This document shows positions 1 through 5,094 of a stretch of DNA of 5,094 nucleotides, one piece after another. Source of the stretch: Ilumatobacteraceae bacterium (lineage in GTDB: Bacteria; Actinomycetota; Acidimicrobiia; Acidimicrobiales; Ilumatobacteraceae); contig JAENVT010000073.1 in NCBI GenBank assembly GCA_016650435.1, forward strand, positions 1 through 5,094. The letters are read 5' to 3'. Position 1 is the stretch's first letter. Each line of letters starts with the position of its first letter. The notes beneath the pieces are model-generated. The model saw only the letters and a program-made list of their open reading frames with translations, made no database searches and was not told where the DNA came from. The translations under genes were made by a program, and so were the position numbers.

Positions 1-201
1 CTGTTCGGCTTCCTCGATCACAGCTCAGGGATCCTGCAGGTCAACTCGATCCCGCGATCGATCATCGACATCATCAAGGGAGTGATCGTCCTGACCGTGG
101 TCATCGTCAACGAGGCACTGAAGCGCTGGCACAACCGCCGCACTCAGCAAGCATCGGCGGCGATGATCAGCGCCCTCGACATGGAAGCGGCGCCGGCGTG
201 A
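1..201 (+). CDS. Nucleoside-type ABC transporter permease, C-terminal fragment
   Basis: The window opens inside this gene; only the last 66 residues and the TGA stop are visible. The fragment reads LFGFLDHSSGILQ, then a hydrophobic helix around IIDIIKGVIVLTVVIVNEAL, then a basic, polar tail (KRWHNRRTQQ) that should be cytoplasmic. This is the pattern of the final membrane segment of the first permease (YufP/NupP-like, BPD_transp_2 family) in BmpA-type ABC importers, which carry nucleosides across the cytoplasmic membrane. The family call rests partly on the next gene, a clear second permease of the same system. The stop overlaps that gene's GTG start by 4 bp, so the two are probably translationally coupled and form the heterodimeric membrane channel. 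The ATPase and the substrate-binding lipoprotein would be expected upstream, outside the window. No substrate specificity can be read from this fragment. Confidence 0.82.
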   Translation: MFGFLDHSSGILQVNSIPRSIIDIIKGVIVLTVVIVNEALKRWHNRRTQQASAAMISALDMEAAPA

Positions 202-1499
202 CCGAGACCATGAACGCGCCTGCTCCAGAGGCCCGGGTCAACAGCTTCGGAGGCCGCATCAGCAGTCTCAGCCGCGCCCAACGCGTGCTGGGCGCCGGGT
301 TGCTCGTCATGCTCGTCATGAGCATCGCCCGAGTGATCGCCAACGCCAACGACCTCACCTCCTCGGGCACGGTCGCCGCCACCCTGCGTCTCTCGGCCCC
401 TCTGGTCTGCGCCGGTCTCGCTGCGCTGTGGGCAGAGCGCGTCGGCATCATCAACATCGGTGTCGAGGGGATGATGATCCTGGGCACGTGGGCAGGCGGC
501 TTCGGGGCATGGAAGTACGGGCCGTGGGTCGGGCTGCTGCTGGGGGTCATCGCCGGGTCCATCGGTGGGTTGATCCATGCCCTCGCGGTCGTGCGGTTCA
601 ACGTCGACCACGTCATCTCCGGTGTCGCCATCAACATCTTCGCCCCTGGCGCGGCGCGCTTCCTCTCCGAACAGATCTTCACGCCGCACGGTGGTGGAGC
701 CAGCAACTCACCGCCCCAGAAGTCGACGATCCCGTCGATCAACTTGCCGTTCATCTCCGGCGGCCGTCTGTTCGGTTGGCGAAGCCCCGACATCACCGGT
801 TGGTTCGAGCGGCGTCACTGGTTCCTCATCAGCGACATCGCCTCGCTCATACGCGGTGTCGGTCGTGACGTGTCGTTCGCGACGCTGATCATTCTCCTGC
901 TCGTGCCGTTGTCGGCATGGGTCCTGTGGCGCACGCGGTTCGGTCTGCGGCTGCGCAGCTCGGGCGAGGCGCCGTATGCCGCATCGAGCCTTGGTGTCAA
1001 CATCTCCCGAGTTCGCTACCAGGGCATGGCCATCAGCGGCGCCCTCGCCGGGCTCGGCGGCGCCTTCTTGTCCGTCGTGGCGTCGAGTGTCTACCGCGAG
1101 GGTCAGACAGGCGGACAGGGCTTCATCGGCCTGGCGACGAACATCTTCGGTAACTGGCGGCCCGCAGGGGTGCTCAGCGGCGGCGTGCTCTTCGGCTTCG
1201 CCACGGCGCTCCGTCTGCGCGATGCCAAGAACGTTCCTGCTCTGTTCCTCGTGCTCGCCATGGCACTCCTCATCGTGGGCATCCTCGTGCTCCGGAAGCG
1301 CCGCGTGATCGCTGGCACTGTCTGCATCGTCTTCGCGATCCTTGCCGCCATCGGCTTCGTGACGATCAACGAGCTCCCGCAGGCGCTGACCTTCATCACG
1401 CCACACGTGATCACCCTGATCGTGCTCGCCACCGCATCGCAACGACTTCGTCCTCCGGCGTACTCCGGGCGGCCGTATCGCGAGGGCGAGTCGCACTAA
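198..1499 (+). CDS. Nucleoside-type ABC transporter permease (YufQ/NupQ-like)
   Basis: A 433-residue integral membrane protein of the BPD_transp_2 family, the second permease of a BmpA-type nucleoside importer. The signature IINIGVEGMMILG (residues 84-96) is the family's hallmark. It is followed by hydrophobic segments at roughly 30-48, 60-78, 108-132, 227-245, 276-297, 325-338, 346-365, 370-388 and 398-413. TRFGLRLRSSGEAP (246-259) lies in the loop expected to contact the ATPase, and GQGFIGLATNIFGNWRP (306-322) is a second conserved block. A long polar loop at about 160-210 is probably extracytoplasmic. The GTG start at 198 is chosen because it overlaps the previous stop (GTGA) and has a weak GGAAG at 183-187; an ATG at 210 is the alternative. 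The protein is somewhat longer than many relatives because of its N-terminal and C-terminal extensions. The substrate is inferred to be nucleosides from the family and from add downstream; related importers for other small molecules cannot be excluded. Confidence 0.9.
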   Translation: MTETMNAPAPEARVNSFGGRISSLSRAQRVLGAGLLVMLVMSIARVIANANDLTSSGTVAATLRLSAPLVCAGLAALWAERVGIINIGVEGMMILGTWAGGFGAWKYGPWVGLLLGVIAGSIGGLIHALAVVRFNVDHVISGVAINIFAPGAARFLSEQIFTPHGGGASNSPPQKSTIPSINLPFISGGRLFGWRSPDITGWFERRHWFLISDIASLIRGVGRDVSFATLIILLLVPLSAWVLWRTRFGLRLRSSGEAPYAASSLGVNISRVRYQGMAISGALAGLGGAFLSVVASSVYREGQTGGQGFIGLATNIFGNWRPAGVLSGGVLFGFATALRLRDAKNVPALFLVLAMALLIVGILVLRKRRVIAGTVCIVFAILAAIGFVTINELPQALTFITPHVITLIVLATASQRLRPPAYSGRPYREGESH

Positions 1500-1511
1500 G
1501 CGGCGGTTGCG

Positions 1512-2579
1512 TCAGACGCGCGCCACGGCGCCGACGCCATCGAGCACGGCGCGCACATCGGCACCGATGCGATGCAACTGATAGCCACCCTCCTGCACGA
1601 TGAGTAGCGGTCTATCGATCGTGCCGATGAGTCGCCCAACGCCGTTGAAATCATCGGTGGTCAGTGCCAGCCCGGCCGTCGGATCACCGGCGGCCGGGTC
1701 GACGCCGAGCGACACGACGACGTAGTCGGGGTCGAAAGCGTTGAGCGAGTCGATACCCGTGGTGAGGTCGGTCAAGTAGTGGTCGCCCGTCGTTCCGGGC
1801 GGAAGGGGAAGGTTGAGGTTGGCCCCGGCACCGCGTCCGTCGCCGCGCTCGTCGGCGCGGCCGACGAACCACGGGTAGTTCCACTCCGGGTCCATGTGGA
1901 TGCTGACGAACTGCACGTCGCTGCGCTGGTAGAAGATCTGCTGCGTGCCGTTGCCGTGGTGGGCGTCGACATCGAGCACCGTGACGCGACGCGCTCCGCC
2001 GTCGAGCAACGCCTGAGCGGCGATCGCCGCGTTGTTCAACAGGCAGAACCCCCCAAAAGCTGATCGTGTCGCGTGGTGTCCCGGCGGGCGACACAACGAG
2101 TAGACAGTGCGCTCGCCGGCGAGCAACCGATCGACGCCCGACAGGGCGATGTCTGCTGACGCCAGCGCAGCCGGCCACGAGCCCTCGCTGAGCGGCGACG
2201 ATGTGTCGAAGCAGAACCAGCCGATCCGGCCGTAACCATTTGTGGACGGCGGACGCCCGACTGGCATGCCCTCCAGGAGACCCTCATGGTTGAACAACTC
2301 GCCGATGACGATCTGCGGGTCACTGACCACTGACGTGTACTCCTTCCACGCAGTCGACAAGAAGTCGACCAGGTCGGGGTTGTGCACGCGCAGCACGGGC
2401 TCGAGGCCATGGCGGGTGGGAGCAGTCATCAGGAAGGGGCCATCGGCGAGGGCGTGACGAATCCGGTCGACCCGCTGCGGCACCTCGAAACGCCCCACCA
2501 CCGAGCCGGCATAGATGTCGAACTCGGGATCGTGGGAACGATGATCGTCGCTGGTGACGACGGAAAGCGGCGTCTGCAT
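1512..2579 (-). CDS. Acetylpolyamine amidohydrolase-like deacetylase (HDAC family)
   Basis: A 355-residue zinc hydrolase of the arginase/deacetylase superfamily that removes acyl groups from amines, expected in the cytoplasm. The active site is complete: RPPGHHA gives the paired histidines H168/H169, VLDVDAHHGNGTQ gives zinc ligands D205 and H207, SLGVDPAAGDP gives the third ligand D294, and EGGY gives the transition-state Tyr333. From memory, the core aligns with Mycoplana ramosa acetylpolyamine amidohydrolase at a constant offset of 10 residues (H158/H159, D195, H197, D284, Y323), including the family's insert before the catalytic domain. That makes APAH a better label than eukaryotic-type HDAC. 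However, the two acidic residues tied to polyamine binding there (E106, E117) are Tyr116 and Ser127 here, so the substrate may not be a polyamine. The reading frame stays open upstream to 2810, but the ATG at 2579 matches the family N-terminus and sits 6 nt behind a promoter box. It lies downstream of queF on the same strand, 35 bp away. Confidence 0.92.
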   Translation of the reverse strand: MQTPLSVVTSDDHRSHDPEFDIYAGSVVGRFEVPQRVDRIRHALADGPFLMTAPTRHGLEPVLRVHNPDLVDFLSTAWKEYTSVVSDPQIVIGELFNHEGLLEGMPVGRPPSTNGYGRIGWFCFDTSSPLSEGSWPAALASADIALSGVDRLLAGERTVYSLCRPPGHHATRSAFGGFCLLNNAAIAAQALLDGGARRVTVLDVDAHHGNGTQQIFYQRSDVQFVSIHMDPEWNYPWFVGRADERGDGRGAGANLNLPLPPGTTGDHYLTDLTTGIDSLNAFDPDYVVVSLGVDPAAGDPTAGLALTTDDFNGVGRLIGTIDRPLLIVQEGGYQLHRIGADVRAVLDGVGAVARV

Positions 2580-2585
2580 GCGTCG

Positions 2586-2591
2586 ACTGTA
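2586..2591 (-). promoter_or_regulatory. Candidate -10 box (TACAGT) of the deacetylase gene, leaderless
   Basis: TACAGT on the minus strand ends 6 nt before the ATG at 2579, which would put transcription initiation at or next to the start codon. The upstream sequence has no Shine-Dalgarno, which agrees with a leaderless mRNA. No convincing -35 hexamer is seen 16-19 nt upstream. The box lies in the 35-bp gap behind the queF stop, so the deacetylase could be transcribed alone as well as by read-through from queF. Confidence 0.5.
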
Positions 2592-2614
2592 GATCGTTGG
2601 CCGGCGACGCAGAT

Positions 2615-2986
2615 CTATGCCCCGAGGTGGGCCACTGCCTGCACTTCGATGCCCCCACGCGGGCGCTGGGTCAGTGTCACCGTCACCCACTTCGGCTTGC
2701 ACGTGGTCATGACCTCGCCGGCAATCTCGGCGGCCAGCGCCTCGGCGAACACTGGCTGGTCGCGGAACCGCCACAGGTACAACTTCAGGCTCTTCGATTC
2801 GATGCACCACTGGTCCGGCGCGTACTCGATGACCACATTCGAGAGGTCAGGCTGCTCGGTGACCGGGCAGATCGAACCAACCTCGTCGGTGGTGAAACGC
2901 ACGGTGCTGACATTCGCCGGCGCCGGGAAGGCCTCGACATGGTCGATGGCGTGACGAATCGTGCTACCTAGAACAGTCAATTCCAT
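2615..2986 (-). CDS. queF: QueF-type preQ0 reductase (7-cyano-7-deazaguanine reductase)
   Basis: A 123-residue protein of the single-domain (type I) QueF family in the T-fold (tunnelling fold) superfamily. QueF reduces the nitrile of preQ0 to the aminomethyl of preQ1 with two NADPH, in the queuosine tRNA modification pathway in the cytoplasm. ICPVTEQPD contains the nucleophilic Cys40 and the proton donor Asp47, and ESKSLKLYL (63-71) is the QueF motif. Spacings match Bacillus subtilis QueF exactly (Cys55, Asp62, Glu78, Glu97 correspond to Cys40, Asp47, Glu63, Glu82). One pocket residue differs: the usual Phe-His-Glu reads Phe-Ala-Glu here, with Ala81 in place of His96. The protein is shorter than the B. 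subtilis enzyme (about 165 residues). The ATG at 2986 is preferred over the upstream ATG at 3034, because the latter would read through the promoter region and adds non-homologous residues. No other queuosine genes are in the window. A QueF paralogue with altered chemistry is possible. Confidence 0.88.
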   Translation of the reverse strand: MELTVLGSTIRHAIDHVEAFPAPANVSTVRFTTDEVGSICPVTEQPDLSNVVIEYAPDQWCIESKSLKLYLWRFRDQPVFAEALAAEIAGEVMTTCKPKWVTVTLTQRPRGGIEVQAVAHLGA

Positions 2987-2992
2987 GCCAAG

Positions 2993-2998
2993 AGGGTA
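2993..2998 (-). promoter_or_regulatory. Candidate -10 box (TACCCT) of queF, leaderless
   Basis: TACCCT on the minus strand ends 6 nt before the queF ATG at 2986, the spacing expected of a leaderless actinobacterial transcript. It is preceded by CGCC, giving CGCCTACCCT, nearly identical to the box that serves the divergent gene. No Shine-Dalgarno precedes the ATG. Confidence 0.6.
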
Positions 2999-3019
2999 GG
3001 CGTGTCTTTGGCCGGCGCC

Positions 3020-3025
3020 TACGCT
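3020..3025 (+). promoter_or_regulatory. Candidate -10 box (TACGCT) of the dioxygenase-add operon, leaderless
   Basis: TACGCT ends 7 nt before the ATG at 3033, so initiation is predicted at or beside the start codon, and no ribosome-binding site is present. It shares the extended form CGCCTACSCT with the queF promoter on the opposite strand. It probably drives the dioxygenase gene and add together, since those two genes overlap. Confidence 0.6.
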
Positions 3026-3032
3026 GCAGACC

Positions 3033-3914
3033 ATGGGATCGGTGCTAGACGACGATCAGATCGAGCAGTATCACCGTGATGGGTTCCTCGTCATTCCGGG
3101 CTTTGTCGACAAGATGGCCTGCGACGAGTTGAAGGCTGCGGCCAACCACATCGTCGACGACTTCCAGCCGAGTGGCGAGCGCACGATCTTCACAACCACC
3201 GAGCAGGAGCGGGTGAGCAACGGCGAGTTCCTCGCGTCCGGTTCCGGTGTGTGGTGCTTCTTCGAGGAGGAGGCGTTCGACGAACACGGCCGGCCGCGCA
3301 CGTCGAAAGAGTTGAGCATCAACAAGATCGGTCATGCCATGCACGACCTCGACCCGACGTTCGAGAAGTTCTCGTACCGACCGGAGTTGGCGGGCGTCGC
3401 CACCGATATCGGCATGGCCGACGCCATGGCGCTGCAGAGCATGTACATCTTCAAGCAACCGCTGATCGGTGGCGAGGTCGCCTGTCATCAGGACAGCACG
3501 TTCCTGTACACGAACCCGCTGACGGTCGCCGGATTCTGGTTCGCGATCGAGGATGCGACGCTGCAGAACGGCTGCCTGTGGACCAAGCCGGGTGGGCACC
3601 GCACAACCTTGCGAAAGGTGTTCAAGCGCGCCGGCGATAGCGATTCGGACGGGACGATTTTCGAAGAGCTCGACCCCGCGCCCTTGCCGTCGCCGTCGGA
3701 TCTCATTCCTCTCGAAGTACCCGCCGGCACAATGGTGATCCTGCATGGGCTGCTTCCGCACTGGAGCGACATCAACCGTTCCCCCACCAGCCGACACGCG
3801 TACTCGCTGCATTGCATTTCGGCTGCTGCCGAGTATCCGGATTGGAACTGGCTGCGCCGTTCGCCCGACATGCCGTTGCGTTCGCTCGCCGTAGTCGCCG
3901 GGGCCGCCGCGTGA
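3033..3914 (+). CDS. PhyH-family Fe(II)/2-oxoglutarate dioxygenase, PHYHD1-like
   Basis: A 293-residue non-haem iron dioxygenase of the phytanoyl-CoA dioxygenase family; members couple 2-oxoglutarate decarboxylation to substrate oxidation. The N-terminus ([16 protein letters not shown], 10-24) is typical of the family. HQD gives iron ligands H152 and D154, H243 in [11 protein letters not shown] is the distal ligand, and R254 should bind 2-oxoglutarate. Beyond these, [10 protein letters not shown] (95-104), QSMYIFKQP (135-143), [15 protein letters not shown] (146-160) and [12 protein letters not shown] (172-183) correspond closely, as recalled, to human PHYHD1, which has almost the same length, up to the C-terminal Trp-x-x-x-Asn-Trp-Leu region (here WNWL, 271-274). 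This makes PHYHD1 a better match than true phytanoyl-CoA hydroxylase. The substrate is unknown; no CoA-binding feature is evident. The ATG at 3033 fits both the family start and the promoter spacing. The stop overlaps the add start by 4 bp, suggesting a shared pathway. Confidence 0.9.
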   Translation: MGSVLDDDQIEQYHRDGFLVIPGFVDKMACDELKAAANHIVDDFQPSGERTIFTTTEQERVSNGEFLASGSGVWCFFEEEAFDEHGRPRTSKELSINKIGHAMHDLDPTFEKFSYRPELAGVATDIGMADAMALQSMYIFKQPLIGGEVACHQDSTFLYTNPLTVAGFWFAIEDATLQNGCLWTKPGGHRTTLRKVFKRAGDSDSDGTIFEELDPAPLPSPSDLIPLEVPAGTMVILHGLLPHWSDINRSPTSRHAYSLHCISAAAEYPDWNWLRRSPDMPLRSLAVVAGAAA

Positions 3915-4981
3915 ACATCAGCACGCTTCCGAAGGCCCTGTTGCACGATCACCTCGACGGCGGCTTGCGTCCCGAAACGGTGATCGAACTGGCTGCAGAA
4001 TACGGGTACAGCAAGCTGCCGACCACCGACGTCGACGACCTCGCGGCGTGGTTCAATCGCGGCGCGAAACGCAACGACCTTGTGCTGTACCTCGAGACGT
4101 TCGCGCACACGGTCGGTGTCATGCAGCAACGCGACGCAATCGAACGAGTGTCGTACGAATGCGCGGTAGACCTCGCCGCCGATGGTGTCATCTACGCCGA
4201 GGTTCGCATGGCACCCGAGCTGTGTACCGAGGAAGGTTTGACGCTCGACGAAGCGGTCGAAGCAATGCTCGACGGTTTACGTCGCGGCGCTGCCGGAACG
4301 GACCTGACGATCTACCTCATCCTGTCGGCGATGCGCACTGCAGCGCGCAGCCGGGAGATCGCCGAGCTCGCCGTGCGCTGGCGCGATGAGGGGGTGGTCG
4401 GGTTCGACATCGCCGGAGCCGAAGAGGGCTTCCCGCCCACTCATCATCTCGATGCTTTCGACTACGTGCGCCGCGAGAACTTCCACACCACCATTCACGC
4501 GGGTGAGGCGTTCGGATTGCCCAGCATCTGGGAGGCCGTGCAGTTTTGCGGTGCCGAACGTCTCGGCCACGGAGTACGAATCGTCGACGACATCACCGGT
4601 CCGCCCGGCGAGGAAGAGCTCGGGCGATTGGCCGCGTTCGTGCGCGACCGTCGCATCCCGTTGGAGTTGTGTCCGACATCGAATCTTGGAACTGGCATCT
4701 GCAAAACGATCGCCGAGCATCCCATCGGGATGCTTCGCCGCTTGCGATTCCGTGTCACCGTCAACACCGACAACCGGCTGATGAGCGCGACCTCGATGAC
4801 GTTCGAGATGGAACAACTTGCCGACGCGCTCGGCTGGGGTCTTGACGACTTCGAATGGCTCACGATCAACGCGATGAAGAGCGCGTTCGCTGCGTTTCCC
4901 GAGCGGCTGAGAATCATCAACGGGATCGTCAAGCCGCGGTACGCACTGGCCCGCGCCGAGCAGAGCGTCGGTCTGAGCTGA
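3911..4981 (+). CDS. add: Adenosine deaminase
   Basis: A 356-residue zinc amidohydrolase that hydrolyses adenosine and deoxyadenosine to inosine or deoxyinosine plus ammonia, a cytoplasmic step in purine salvage. [17 protein letters not shown] (6-22) supplies zinc ligands H12 and H14. IHAGE supplies zinc ligand H196 and the proton-shuttling E199. ERLGHG supplies catalytic H220, and VNTDN supplies zinc ligand D287. [12 protein letters not shown] (251-262) is the conserved strand before it. Asn288 replaces the second Asp of the mammalian Asp-Asp pair; I recall the same Asp-Asn in mycobacterial enzymes, so this looks lineage-typical. The frame is open back to 3812, but the GTG at 3911 is chosen because it overlaps the preceding stop (GTGA) and begins six residues before the conserved LPK motif, as in relatives. 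A G-rich stretch near 3899-3902 is at most a weak ribosome site. Coupling to the dioxygenase gene is likely. Confidence 0.95.
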   Translation: MNISTLPKALLHDHLDGGLRPETVIELAAEYGYSKLPTTDVDDLAAWFNRGAKRNDLVLYLETFAHTVGVMQQRDAIERVSYECAVDLAADGVIYAEVRMAPELCTEEGLTLDEAVEAMLDGLRRGAAGTDLTIYLILSAMRTAARSREIAELAVRWRDEGVVGFDIAGAEEGFPPTHHLDAFDYVRRENFHTTIHAGEAFGLPSIWEAVQFCGAERLGHGVRIVDDITGPPGEEELGRLAAFVRDRRIPLELCPTSNLGTGICKTIAEHPIGMLRRLRFRVTVNTDNRLMSATSMTFEMEQLADALGWGLDDFEWLTINAMKSAFAAFPERLRIINGIVKPRYALARAEQSVGLS

Positions 4982-5015
4982 TTACGGTCGCCAACGCCCG
5001 CGGTCCGTGGGATGG

Positions 5016-5042
5016 GTTGGGCGCGATTCCGGAACTGCCAGC
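5016..5042 (+). repeat. 27-bp direct repeat, copy 1
   Basis: The unit begins GTTGGGCGCGATTCC and ends GGAACTGCCAGC, and contains the 8-bp palindrome TTCCGGAA (5027-5034). An identical 27-bp copy begins 52 bp later. It starts 35 bp after the add stop, in DNA with no coding signal. Confidence 0.85.
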
Positions 5043-5057
5043 ACTCACATCGCGCCC
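5019..5057. repeat. Inverted repeat (9-bp stem) within the repeat region
   Basis: GGGCGCGAT (5019-5027) is the exact reverse complement of ATCGCGCCC (5049-5057), giving a 9-bp stem with a 21-nt loop. The same right arm can instead pair with GGGCGCGAT at 5071-5079 in the second repeat copy, with a 13-nt loop, so two hairpins are mutually exclusive. No T-tract follows either one, so it is not a standard intrinsic terminator, although a role in ending or protecting the add transcript is possible. Confidence 0.6.
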
Positions 5058-5067
5058 GTAGGGCCTA

Positions 5068-5094
5068 GTTGGGCGCGATTCCGGAACTGCCAGC
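5068..5094 (+). repeat. 27-bp direct repeat, copy 2, reaching the window edge
   Basis: Identical to the copy at 5016-5042 over all 27 positions, and cut by the end of the window, so the true repeat may be longer and more units may follow. The 25-bp stretch between copies contains the pairing arm ATCGCGCCC. Apart from these elements, nothing coding is visible in 4982-5094. Confidence 0.85.

Larger units (their letters stand above)
2993..3025. promoter_or_regulatory. Symmetric divergent promoter / possible operator (inverted repeat)
   Basis: The arms AGGGTAGGCG (2993-3002) and CGCCTACGCT (3016-3025) are inverted copies matching at 9 of 10 positions, separated by 13 bp. GTAGGCG/CGCCTAC is a perfect 7-bp core. 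Each arm holds the -10 box of one of the two divergent genes. At a 17-bp spacer, the -35 position of each promoter falls on the other's arm (TAGGCG in both orientations). The centre of symmetry, about 3009, coincides with the midpoint of the two start codons. The two promoters therefore share DNA and could compete, or be controlled by one dimeric regulator; that control is inference. Confidence 0.55.

Noticed and set aside
708..1496. Long minus-strand open frame (262 residues) opposite the second permease
   Set aside because: The translation is rich in Asp, Glu, Arg and His with no recognisable motif, as expected for the antisense of a high-GC membrane protein gene; the plus-strand permease is unmistakable.
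1508..1520. Small hairpin GCGT-CAG-ACGC at the convergent stops as a terminator
   Set aside because: The stem is only 4-5 bp and no T-run follows on either strand.
2580..2810. N-terminal extension of the deacetylase up to an ATG at 2810
   Set aside because: The extra 77 residues overlap queF, show no homology to the family and would override a well-placed ATG with its own promoter box at 2579.
2615..2986. GTP cyclohydrolase (FolE/FolE2) instead of QueF
   Set aside because: Both share the T-fold, but the ESKSLKLYL motif and the Cys-Pro-Val-Thr nucleophile site are specific to QueF.
2987..3034. Upstream ATG at 3034 for queF
   Set aside because: It would make the divergent promoter region coding and add 16 residues that do not resemble QueF; the ATG at 2986 has a -10 box at the right distance.
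3812..3910. N-terminal extension of adenosine deaminase inside the dioxygenase gene
   Set aside because: The 33 extra residues are out-of-frame reading of the dioxygenase; the conserved adenosine deaminase start lies just after the GTG at 3911.
5016..5094. CRISPR array
   Set aside because: Two units with a 25-bp gap fit the spacing, but the gap contains an arm complementary to the repeat itself, so it is not an acquired spacer, and no cas gene is present.

Overview
This is a high-GC bacterial segment that is almost fully coding. Three genes in a row start directly behind a TAnnnT box 6-7 nt upstream of the ATG, with no Shine-Dalgarno. That pattern is typical of leaderless transcripts in Actinobacteria. 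An Acidimicrobiia-like actinobacterium is my best guess, but this rests on style and gene content, not on a marker gene.

Layout. Positions 1-1499 (+) hold the end of one BmpA/Nup-type nucleoside ABC transporter permease and a complete second permease, joined by a 4-bp stop/start overlap. Positions 1512-2986 (-) hold two genes read as queF then an acetylpolyamine amidohydrolase/HDAC-family enzyme. The latter meets the second permease tail to tail with only 12 bp between stop codons. Positions 2987-3032 form a very compact divergent promoter built as a near-perfect inverted repeat. Positions 3033-4981 (+) hold a phytanoyl-CoA dioxygenase-family protein closely resembling animal PHYHD1, followed with a 4-bp overlap by adenosine deaminase (add). 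Positions 4982-5094 are noncoding and hold a 27-bp direct repeat (second copy ending at the window edge) whose units can form alternative hairpins.

How the genes fit together. The two permeases and adenosine deaminase fit a nucleoside uptake and salvage locus: import of nucleosides, then deamination of (deoxy)adenosine to (deoxy)inosine. In many actinobacteria add lies downstream of these transporter genes. Here a minus-strand queF/deacetylase block and a PHYHD1-like gene lie between. The translationally coupled PHYHD1-like dioxygenase and adenosine deaminase are the most interesting pair, because they suggest, by inference only, a nucleoside-related substrate for an enzyme family whose substrate I do not know to be established. 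Two of the enzymes also differ from their characterised relatives at active-site positions: QueF has Ala where the substrate-pocket His is expected, and the APAH-like enzyme lacks both acidic residues linked to polyamine preference.
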